Assembly: GCA_025054955.1 (NCBI GenBank)
Contig: JANWZE010000006.1
Location: 1-64,000, forward strand
DNA length: 64,000 nt
From: Blastocatellia bacterium
GTDB lineage: Bacteria > Acidobacteriota > Blastocatellia > HR10 > J050
Direction: 5' to 3'
Part shown: positions 50,966 through 57,745 of the stretch, piece by piece
Layout: each line of letters starts with the position of its first letter
How positions within the stretch are numbered: position 1 is the first letter of the stretch
Position numbers and translations under genes: made by a program
The notes under the pieces: model-generated
The model's input: the letters and a program-made list of their open reading frames with translations, nothing else
Database searches by the model: none
What the model was told of the DNA's origin: nothing

Positions 50966-51916
50966 ATGATTACGATCCTGGCTGGCGGTACAGGCGCAGC
51001 CAAATTCATTCGCGGCCTTGTCGAATGTGTGCCGCAAGAAGAGATCACGATCATCGGCAACACGGGCGATGATGTGATCGTGTGGGGGCTTCATGTGTCG
51101 CCTGACCTGGACACGATCATGTATCTGCTCACCGGTTTGCTCGATGAAGAGCGTGGCTGGGGCATTCGAGATGATTCGTTTGCCTGTTTGCAGGCGATGC
51201 AGCAGTTTGATGAGATCACCTGGTTTCAACTCGGCGACCGCGATTTGGCGACGCACATCGAGCGAACATGCCTGCTGCGGCAAGGTCTGACGTTGAGCGA
51301 AGTGACAAGCCGGCTGTGTCAGGCGCTCGGCGTCAAAGCTAGGATTTTGCCAATGTCTGAGGAGCGCGTCGAAACACGGATACACACGCCGAATGGAATT
51401 TTGTCATTTCAAGAATTTTTCGTCCGCGATCGTTGGGCTGCTAATGTGACTGCTGTTGACTATCATGGCAGCGAGCAAGCGCATCCGGCGCCAGGCGTGC
51501 TGGAAGCGATCTATGCCACTGATGCCATCATCATCGCGCCGAGCAATCCGATCACGAGCATTGGGCCGATTCTCGCCGTCAATGGCATTCGGCAAGCGCT
51601 CTTTGAAACACTGGTTCCTGTCGTGGCAATCAGTCCTATTGTTGGAGGCCGAGCCGTGAGCGGCCCGGCAGGCAAATTGATGGCGGCGTTCGATTATGAC
51701 GTGTCGGCTATCGGCGTTGCCCGGATGTATCGGGACTTTCTCGATGCGCTCGTTATTGATGAGCAGGATGCCGATCTGACGCCGACTATTGAACGGCTGG
51801 GCGCGCGCGTTGTCTGCGCCAATACAATCATGCAGACGCTAAGCGACAAAGTCAGTTTAGCGCGGACTGTTCTGGCTTGTTTGAATGAGCTTGATAGCGC
51901 TCGGACGCATCCTTAG
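50966..51916 (+). CDS. cofD: 2-phospho-L-lactate transferase (CofD/FbiA)
   Basis: Joins the phospho-lactyl (or phosphoenolpyruvyl) moiety to the deazaflavin Fo, forming F420-0 or its dehydro form. The 316-residue sequence has the family landmarks: ILAGGTGAAKFIRGL at 4-18, IIGNTGDDVIVWGLHVSPDLDT-type segment near 28-50, LGDRDLATHIERT near 90, and IIAPSNPITSIGPILAV near 190. GGAGG lies before the ATG. The next two genes are cofC and cofE, making an F420 side-chain cluster. CofG/CofH (Fo synthase) is not in the window. Confidence 0.92.
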   Translation: MITILAGGTGAAKFIRGLVECVPQEEITIIGNTGDDVIVWGLHVSPDLDTIMYLLTGLLDEERGWGIRDDSFACLQAMQQFDEITWFQLGDRDLATHIERTCLLRQGLTLSEVTSRLCQALGVKARILPMSEERVETRIHTPNGILSFQEFFVRDRWAANVTAVDYHGSEQAHPAPGVLEAIYATDAIIIAPSNPITSIGPILAVNGIRQALFETLVPVVAISPIVGGRAVSGPAGKLMAAFDYDVSAIGVARMYRDFLDALVIDEQDADLTPTIERLGARVVCANTIMQTLSDKVSLARTVLACLNELDSARTHP

Positions 51917-52067
51917 AGCTTTTGGGACAATGTTCCAATGTGAGTGTGGCCCACATGGACACAATCATGATCTACGAGGCTGAGCGAGGCGCATTGAAAC
52001 GAGATAGAAAGGCATATCTGAATCACTGGTGGATTAGTTGATTCAGGTCTCATCGGAGGATTGATGT

Positions 52068-52715
52068 GTGATTGCTGCCGTTGTGCCGGTCAAAGATTTT
52101 GCCACTGCCAAGCAGCGATTGGAGGCTGTCTTGCCGCCAGCCGTGCGGCGTCGGTTGGCCGAGGTGATGCTGAAAGATGTGCTGGCCGAGGTGACAACTG
52201 CTTCTGGGCTGGATCGCGTGTTTGTCGTGACGCGGGATGAGCAAGCCGTGGCAATAGCGACGGAGCGCGGCGCATCTCTTATTGTTGATCCAGATAATCA
52301 CGGTGAGACGGAAGCCGTAGCGTTGGCGACACACGCGCTGATGCAACACGGCATTCATGCTATGCTTGTTCTGCCGGCAGACATTCCGCTGATCACGAGG
52401 GAAGATGTTGAGCAGGTCATTCATGCAGGGCGTGAGGCTGACGTTGTGCTTGTGCCGGCGCATGACGGACGAGGCACTAATGCCGTGCTGCTCTCGCCGC
52501 CGGATGTTCTGCCATTAAGATTTGGCAACGACAGCTTTCATCCACACCTGCAATCAGCCCGCGATAGCGGCTTGCGCACGAGCATCCTTCATTTGCCTCG
52601 CATTGCGTTGGATATTGATACGCCAGCCGACTTGATCTCGCTTGGCAGATGGCCGCTGCGAACCCGCGCGCAGGCGTTACTCAGAGAGATGCCATGGAAT
52701 CCACAATCCAGATAA
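52068..52715 (+). CDS. cofC: 2-phospho-L-lactate (or PEP) guanylyltransferase (CofC/FbiD)
   Basis: A 215-residue nucleotidyltransferase-fold enzyme that activates 2-phospholactate or phosphoenolpyruvate with GTP for CofD. AAVVPVKDFATAKQRLEAVL near 2-21 is the nucleotide-binding loop, LIVDPDNHGETEAVALA near 74 and MLVLPADIPLITREDVEQV near 100 carry the metal-binding aspartates, and NAVLLSPPDVLPLRFGNDSF near 143 is typical. Translation starts at GTG 52068 after GGAGGA. It overlaps cofE by 22 bases. Confidence 0.9.
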   Translation: MIAAVVPVKDFATAKQRLEAVLPPAVRRRLAEVMLKDVLAEVTTASGLDRVFVVTRDEQAVAIATERGASLIVDPDNHGETEAVALATHALMQHGIHAMLVLPADIPLITREDVEQVIHAGREADVVLVPAHDGRGTNAVLLSPPDVLPLRFGNDSFHPHLQSARDSGLRTSILHLPRIALDIDTPADLISLGRWPLRTRAQALLREMPWNPQSR

Positions 52716-53446
52716 TCGGGATTGAAGGCTTGCCGGAGATTCGGCCCGGCGACGATGTGGCCGAACAGGTGCTACGCGCTGCGGCGCAGGCTGGCTTGAC
52801 GTTTCAACAGGGCGACGTGCTCGTCATTGCGCAGAAAATCATCTCCAAAGCCGAAGGGCGATTGGTCTCTCTCAACGACATTGAGCCGTCCGAGTTTGCG
52901 CGCGCGATTGCCACCACAATGAACAAGGATGCACGCATCGTCGAAATTGTGCTGCGAGAATCCAAGCGGATTGTTCGCATGGATCGCAACGTCATGATCG
53001 TCGAGACGCATCACGGTTTTGTCTGCGCCAATGCCGGCGTTGATCAGTCGAACGTGGCCGGTGGCTGGGTTTCGTTGCTTCCGCGTGATCCTGATGGCTC
53101 GGCTGCGCGCATCCGGCAACAGCTCGCGCAGGCAGTAGGCATTGATCTCGCTGTCATCATCTCGGATACGTTTGGCCGTCCGTGGCGCCAAGGGCTCGTC
53201 GAGGTTGCTATTGGCGTGGCGGGACTGCACCCCCTGATGGATTATCGCGGCCTGCAAGACTCTTATGGTTATATCTTACAGGCAAGTGTCGTCGCCATCG
53301 CTGATGAGTTAGCAGCGGCGGCCGGCCTCGTCTTTGGTAAAACCAATGGCATCCCTGCGGCGGTAATTCGTGGATACCGATTTACGCCGGCGCTCGGTTC
53401 AGCCAAGACGTTACTTCGCCCGGCCGATAGGGATTTGTTTCGTTGA
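52694..53446 (+). CDS. cofE: Coenzyme F420-0:L-glutamate ligase (CofE)
   Basis: Adds glutamates to F420-0 using GTP. The 250-residue protein shows GDVLVIAQKIISKAEGRLV near 39-57, VDQSNVAGGWVSLLPRDPD near 118, and VIISDTFGRPWRQGLVEVAI near 156, all CofE signatures. It lacks the C-terminal FMN-reductase domain that actinobacterial FbiB uses to reduce dehydro-F420, so either a separate reductase exists or 2-phospholactate is used. ATG 52694 lies within cofC (22-base overlap), implying coupled translation. Confidence 0.92.
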   Translation: MESTIQIIGIEGLPEIRPGDDVAEQVLRAAAQAGLTFQQGDVLVIAQKIISKAEGRLVSLNDIEPSEFARAIATTMNKDARIVEIVLRESKRIVRMDRNVMIVETHHGFVCANAGVDQSNVAGGWVSLLPRDPDGSAARIRQQLAQAVGIDLAVIISDTFGRPWRQGLVEVAIGVAGLHPLMDYRGLQDSYGYILQASVVAIADELAAAAGLVFGKTNGIPAAVIRGYRFTPALGSAKTLLRPADRDLFR

Positions 53447-53531
53447 GCGCCTTTGCTCAGTGTTCGACTCATGTCCGCTCTGCGTCAACTGCGTGATCTC
53501 GTGCTTTGTTTCGTTGAGCGCCTTCGCTCAG
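53434..53531. repeat. 27-bp repeated hairpin flanking convergent gene ends
   Basis: TTTGTTTCGTTGAGCGCCTT followed by .GCTCAG occurs at 53434-53460 and 53505-53531 with one mismatch. Each copy folds as TGAGCG-CCTT-CGCTCA. The first copy contains the cofE stop codon, the second contains the stop of the convergent gene on the other strand. They may serve as weak bidirectional terminators; no T-tract follows. Confidence 0.6.
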
Positions 53532-54220
53532 TATTCCAACTGACCGTGATAAAACATGTCAGCGACTTTGAAGCGAATGTTCAACGAGTAGCGGCTGGAT
53601 AGTTCTGTCACGAATCGAATCTCTTTATCAGCAGAAGTCACGAACGGTTTGTCGTTGAGCATTCGCGGAAAGACGAACTGAGCGCCGATGCCATCGCCGC
53701 GCGGGCGATGATAGTCAGCGAGCCAGACCTTTTCGCCGTTGTTTTTGAGCAGATAGGTATTGTTGTGCAGCCGCGAGGCTACGAGATTGTTCATCACCTG
53801 CAGCACTTCGCCCTGGAGGCGACCGTCGTTACTGTCAAAATCTACAGCGATGACGATGTGTTCAGGAAACGCGCGATTGACGAATTGATCCAGTTTCTCT
53901 GCTAGCGCCGCATTGGATTCGGCGTGCTTTTGCAACAGCGCCAGCCGCGCAATAGCTTGACGGACCGGCTTGGCGCTCAACCAGCGGATGCGGAAATTGA
54001 CTTTCAGCTCAGTTTCACCAGCCGTATTTCTGCCGATGTCAGTGAATCGTTCCGGCATCTCGGTGAACGTGTAGGTATACGCCCACGGCGAGTTAGAGAG
54101 GAGTTTTTTGGCGTCTTTCTCCGACCAATCGGTATGGGGTTTTTCTTTGTAGAACTGCGCGCCAGTAACTAGTCCCGGCAGCAGCATCAACAGGAAAGCA
54201 ATTTGAGTCGTTCGTTTCAT
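53528..54220 (-). CDS. Secreted protein of unknown function (W..DA..LL..SPWA motif)
   Basis: A 230-residue exported protein with signal peptide MKRTTQIAFLLMLLPGLVTG. After it comes DWSEKDAKKLLSNSPWAYTY, a W-[ST]-x-x-DA-x-x-LL-x-x-SPWA motif that I associate with uncharacterised secreted proteins of Acidobacteriota. The middle region is helical (VRQAIARLALLQKHAESNAA) and the C-terminal half beta-rich. AAGGCGGTGA precedes the ATG. No catalytic motif and no known partner are seen; it converges with cofE. Confidence 0.65.
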   Translation of the reverse strand: MKRTTQIAFLLMLLPGLVTGAQFYKEKPHTDWSEKDAKKLLSNSPWAYTYTFTEMPERFTDIGRNTAGETELKVNFRIRWLSAKPVRQAIARLALLQKHAESNAALAEKLDQFVNRAFPEHIVIAVDFDSNDGRLQGEVLQVMNNLVASRLHNNTYLLKNNGEKVWLADYHRPRGDGIGAQFVFPRMLNDKPFVTSADKEIRFVTELSSRYSLNIRFKVADMFYHGQLEY

Positions 54221-54424
54221 ACGTCACCGCCTTGTGAGTTTGGTTTCGGGGCCGCAGGCATTATACCGCTTCTGTTTTGCCGATGGATAGGATATTTCGG
54301 CTCATCTCACTCACGGAGCCCGGATTGATCTACCTCCACGCAGACCGGCGTTTTGTTGATCTCTTGGCGCTGCACCGGATTGAATCCGGCAGAGCGCGCC
54401 AATTGACGCGAACAAATATGAGAG

Positions 54425-54453
54425 GGAACTTCCCCTATCCTTTTGTGCGTTTC
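54425..54453 (+). promoter_or_regulatory. Candidate ECF-type promoter of the sigma factor gene
   Basis: GGAACTT (54425-54431) and CGTTTC (54448-54453) with 16 bp between them fit the -35 GGAAC / -10 CGT pattern used by many ECF sigma factors. It lies about 46 bp before the ATG of the ECF sigma gene, which suggests self-activation. Confidence 0.4.
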
Positions 54454-54498
54454 ATGAATCTATAGCATGTAAGGCAGTGACGTTTGGCCGGAGGTGAG

Positions 54499-55101
54499 AT
54501 GGCCGAAATAGCAAGGGAGAATCTGCCGGATGAGGTGTTAGTCATGGCGGCTGTTGTCGGCGACATCGGCGCATTTGACACGTTGGCGCAGCGGTATCGG
54601 CCGGCCGTCGTGCGTGTGGCGCAAGGTATTGTCGGAGCAGAATGGGCGGAAGACGTGGCGCAAGAAGCGCTACTGGCGGCGTTCAAGGCGTTGCCTGAAT
54701 TGGAGGAGCCGCGCAAGTTCGCTGCCTGGTTACACACGATCACCCGGCACAAGGCGTTTCGGTTCAGTCAGCGCGAGCGCTATATGAGTCAACATCGCGT
54801 CGAACTCGATCAGCGGTTGTTACAGCACCTCGCGTCGTTGAGCCGGCCGATGCTGAATCAGCCATCGGAACGAGAGACTGAACTGAAGCAGGCGATTGAG
54901 CGATTACCGCCGGTCTATGCCCTCGTCATCACGTTGCGGTACTATGACCGGATGCCGGTCAAACGCATTGCCGAGTTTTTGAACTTGCCGCTGACAACCG
55001 TCAAATGGCGGCTGCATCAGGCCAAGCAATGGTTGAAACAATTCATGCAGCATTCCGCAGAAGCTGTTCATGTCGCCAGTGGCGACGCCCAGAAACGATG
55101 A
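54499..55101 (+). CDS. ECF-type RNA polymerase sigma factor
   Basis: A 200-residue sigma-70 family factor with only regions 2 and 4. Region 2 runs from about 20 to 90 (DTLAQRYRPAVVRVAQGIVG, WAEDVAQEALLAAFKAL, FAAWLHTITRHKAFRF) and region 4 from about 125 to 180 (AIERLPPVYALVITLRYYDR, IAEFLNLPLTTVKWRLHQAK). GGAGGTGAG lies directly before ATG 54499. No anti-sigma factor with a membrane helix or zinc motif follows; the next gene encodes an unrelated soluble protein after a hairpin. Regulation of its activity is therefore unclear. Confidence 0.88.
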   Translation: MAEIARENLPDEVLVMAAVVGDIGAFDTLAQRYRPAVVRVAQGIVGAEWAEDVAQEALLAAFKALPELEEPRKFAAWLHTITRHKAFRFSQRERYMSQHRVELDQRLLQHLASLSRPMLNQPSERETELKQAIERLPPVYALVITLRYYDRMPVKRIAEFLNLPLTTVKWRLHQAKQWLKQFMQHSAEAVHVASGDAQKR

Positions 55102-55105
55102 AAAA

Positions 55106-55145
55106 CGCCACAGGCAGGAATGCCTGCGCCACTTTTTTCGGAGGA
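55106..55145 (+). repeat. Hairpin repeat with T-tract and embedded Shine-Dalgarno
   Basis: CAGGCA-GGAA-TGCCTG (55111-55126) is a perfect hairpin followed by CGCCACTTTTTT and then GGAGGAG, which is the ribosome-binding site of the gene at 55150. It could terminate or attenuate transcription from the sigma gene, yet supply the start signal of the next gene. Members of the same family lie at 25013-25052, 32925-32962 and near 48600. Confidence 0.65.
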
Positions 55146-55149
55146 GATT

Positions 55150-55680
55150 ATGGAAAAAGAGCACGAACAGGAAATTCGCAAACTGGTTAATGTATTGAGA
55201 CGAACGGCTCGCATGGCCACTCAAGCGATGTGGTGTTGGAGCGCCAGTGAACAGTCCCAAACGCATGCGGCTCAGTATGGCGCACAACAGTACAACCGCA
55301 TCTTTCATCGTTTGAAAGAGCTGGACCCATCCGTCAGTACGATCTTCGGGCCACTGGATGAACACGCGCCGCTGGAAGTAGTAGGCATGGCCTGTCGTCA
55401 ATTGGCGGCCTACTATGAAGACGAGCTGGAAGAAGCGGCTGCCAAGGAGGGCCGCCACTATCGTCGTCGTGACTGGGGCTCGTTCTACGAAACGGCTTAC
55501 GAAGCTGGCCCATTCAAAATCTTCTTCGGACGCACGTTCAAAGACCTGGAAGAGCTGGGCAGAATGATTCGCGAGTGCATGCCGCCATGGATGCGCGGCG
55601 AAGAATGTCAGACCAAGAGCGAAGAGTCGAAGTCGGCGGCCAGCAGTGGCACAACGACAGAGACGAAAGGCATGAGTTGA
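55150..55680 (+). CDS. Unknown soluble protein, 176 residues
   Basis: I do not recognise this protein. It is soluble and largely helical and acidic, with motifs such as EIRKLVNVLRRTARMATQAM near 7-26 and AAQYGAQQYNRIFHRLKELD near 42-61. A low-complexity tail rich in S, T, E and K closes it (ESKSAASSGTTTETKG). No signal peptide or metal-binding pattern is visible. ATG 55150 has GGAGGAG supplied by a dispersed repeat. It follows the ECF sigma gene by 48 bp and might be part of the same response. Confidence 0.6.
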   Translation: MEKEHEQEIRKLVNVLRRTARMATQAMWCWSASEQSQTHAAQYGAQQYNRIFHRLKELDPSVSTIFGPLDEHAPLEVVGMACRQLAAYYEDELEEAAAKEGRHYRRRDWGSFYETAYEAGPFKIFFGRTFKDLEELGRMIRECMPPWMRGEECQTKSEESKSAASSGTTTETKGMS

Positions 55681-55704
55681 GTCAAATGCGCCAGCGGCCG
55701 GTTG

Positions 55705-56103
55705 TCACCACTGTTCCGTGTCTGAGTGGGCTTGCCAGTGACGACTCGTGCGCGGCGCGCCGAGCAGATAATCAATCCCAAGCCACAGACTGCGACTGTG
55801 GTGAAAGAACGCCAACGGGAATAGAACAGCGATGAGCAGCAGCGGAACGATCATGGCTTCGCTCGATGGAGTCATGAATAAGAACAAAACAAGATAAGCT
55901 GCGATAATCGCTATTTCTGTGGCAATCACGTTCACGTAAATGGCGCCGATGAAATAGCCCTGCTCGCGTTCGAACAGATAGCCGCACGTCAAGCAACGTG
56001 GCCACATTTGAAACGGTGACCGATAAAGCGGCGATTGGCCGCAGGCCGGGCATTGTAGCTTGAGGCTATGTCGCACGATCTGTCCAATTCGTTGTCGGCG
56101 CAT
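55705..56103 (-). CDS. DUF983-family membrane protein with zinc ribbon
   Basis: A 132-residue membrane protein of the DUF983 family. The N-terminal part has a CPACG...CLTCG zinc-ribbon pair (LQCPACGQSPLYRSPFQMWP then RCLTCGYLFEREQG), followed by two hydrophobic segments (ATEIAIIAAYLVLFLFM and MIVPLLLIAVLFPLAFF) and a short tail. I prefer ATG 56103, which begins at the family N-terminus; the frame extends 12 codons further upstream. Function unknown. It stands alone between the unknown gene and the glucanase operon. Confidence 0.8.
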   Translation of the reverse strand: MRRQRIGQIVRHSLKLQCPACGQSPLYRSPFQMWPRCLTCGYLFEREQGYFIGAIYVNVIATEIAIIAAYLVLFLFMTPSSEAMIVPLLLIAVLFPLAFFHHSRSLWLGIDYLLGAPRTSRHWQAHSDTEQW

Positions 56104-56204
56104 CGGGCTTATTATGGTTGAGTGCGGCAAGCCGTTCAAGGCGAGGGTTCATCTTGGGCAGAGACTCTAAGCAACATGACAAAAGTTCGGGGCATTTTTC
56201 GAGT

Positions 56205-56252
56205 GCTGCGACACGTCGCAGCTTTGGCCGGAAAGCGGTGACACGTCACCGC
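56205..56252. repeat. Twin hairpins with identical CACG loops
   Basis: GCTGCGA-CACG-TCGCAGC (56205-56222) and GCGGTGA-CACG-TCACCGC (56235-56252) are two perfect 7-bp stems with the same loop, 12 bp apart. The surrounding gap (56104-56377) has no gene. The arrangement resembles paired REP/BIME-like palindromes. Confidence 0.65.
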
Positions 56253-56377
56253 ACGCCAAAACGTCCCGTCCCCCCAAAACCTCCCAGAACGTTTGTCCGG
56301 CTACTTAGCGAAGCTCGTATTGATCGCGTTGGTTGGCTCGGCGATGCAGCGCTCAAGCTGCTCTCGCCGACAACGGC

Positions 56378-57745
56378 TCAGCGAAGTTCGATCAGCTCCA
56401 TCGCGCGTGTGACTTCGGGATTGCGCATGAACCAGCGCCAGACATTTTCAGTGCGCAGGTTCTCTGCGCTCAGCAGCGTGATACCGAGGTCAATGCCGAT
56501 GACATCGGGATTGACCCAGCCGGTGGTTGGATTGAACGCGTCGGTGAAACCGTAGCGACCGTAGATGCGGTCGCCGAACCGCTCGTGCATGGTCAGCAGC
56601 GCCGGCAGGCAAATATCCGGCGCGAACATCAGTGAGCCGCCGGCAGCGCAGGGCACGACCGTGCCGTCAATACGTCCGTCGCGCGGTAAGCCGGTTGGCG
56701 GCGGCCCGCCCCACGCGCAGTAACGGTGTTGCCCCTGTTGCAGGCAGTCCGAGGCGGTGATGCCCCATACGTTCTCTGAGTAGCTATTGGGAAACTCGCG
56801 CGCCAACCGAATGCAGAACTCGCGATGGGCGCGCGTGGCTGTCACCGAATTGGCGAACCAATCAATCTGTTGGCCCCTGGCTTCGCGCCGATGGCGAAAA
56901 TCTATCCAAGCGTGTGAATACTGATGGATAAACAATGGCGCGGCGCCGTAGATGTAGGTATAGCCTCGATAGGTAATCGGATTGCGTACCCAGGCATACC
57001 AAGCGTCGGCGGGAATCGGATGGGTCGGCGAGCCGATGGCCAGCAGATACAGGATCATGTGTTCGCTGTAGACCGACCAGCGTGCGCTGAGAAAGCCCGA
57101 TTCGGGTTTCCAGCCATGCGAGAAAATCGCCGGATCACCGTTCAACATCCAAGGAAAATCAACGCGCTCGTAAATCAGCGTGGCGAGCCGAACAATCTCA
57201 GGGTCAGCCTGGAAATACTGTCGCGCCGTCAGCACGCCCGCTAGCAGCAACGCCGTATCAATTGAAGAAACTTCACTGTCCCACTGTCGGGCGCCGGTTG
57301 TAGCGTCCATCCAGTGGTAGAACCAGCCATTTTGATGGAAGGCGCGGTTGGCCAAAAATCGCAGCGTTGCGCGCACACGCTCGCGCGCCTGTTCAGCATC
57401 AACCCATTGACGTTCTGCGGCGATGCAGTAAGCCGTCAGCCCGAATCCCGTTGAAGCGATGCTCGCCACGTTATGACGGAGCGTGCCGTCCGTTTTGGCG
57501 CGGTCGCGTATCAGGCCCGTCTCTGGCGCTTGGTGCTCCCAGAAGAAAAGAAATGAGCGACGCGATAAGTCTTCCAGGAATGCGTCCTCATGCTCCGACA
57601 ATTGGAATGAAGTGGACACGCTCGTTGACGACGATTTGCTCAGGCGGCAGGCTGTAGGCACAAACCCCATCTGAGCTATGGCGCCAATCAGCAGGCTACA
57701 GATGATCGAGTGAATTAACATAGAGGTCGCAAAGTATGAAGTCAT
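56378..57745 (-). CDS. GH144-type beta-1,2-glucanase (glucoamylase-like family)
   Basis: A 455-residue exported (alpha/alpha)6-barrel glycoside hydrolase of the glycoamylase-like family that contains GH144 endo-beta-1,2-glucanases. A signal peptide (about residues 9-33) precedes the domain. Family features include LSRRSFLFFWEHQAPETGLI near 59-78, ASTGFGLTAYCIAAERQWV near 96, the acidic loop WDSEVSSIDTALLLAGVL near 154, and GYTYIYGAAPLFIHQYSHAW near 255, then WGITASDC near 326. It overlaps the GH3 gene by four bases (ATGA). Endo-glucanase plus GH3 exo-enzyme is a usual pair for cyclic or linear beta-1,2-glucan. Confidence 0.82.
   Translation of the reverse strand: MTSYFATSMLIHSIICSLLIGAIAQMGFVPTACRLSKSSSTSVSTSFQLSEHEDAFLEDLSRRSFLFFWEHQAPETGLIRDRAKTDGTLRHNVASIASTGFGLTAYCIAAERQWVDAEQARERVRATLRFLANRAFHQNGWFYHWMDATTGARQWDSEVSSIDTALLLAGVLTARQYFQADPEIVRLATLIYERVDFPWMLNGDPAIFSHGWKPESGFLSARWSVYSEHMILYLLAIGSPTHPIPADAWYAWVRNPITYRGYTYIYGAAPLFIHQYSHAWIDFRHRREARGQQIDWFANSVTATRAHREFCIRLAREFPNSYSENVWGITASDCLQQGQHRYCAWGGPPPTGLPRDGRIDGTVVPCAAGGSLMFAPDICLPALLTMHERFGDRIYGRYGFTDAFNPTTGWVNPDVIGIDLGITLLSAENLRTENVWRWFMRNPEVTRAMELIELR

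Noticed and set aside
54277-54465. 62-codon frame before the sigma factor gene
   Set aside because: No ribosome-binding site, and it overlaps the candidate ECF promoter; composition gives no support.
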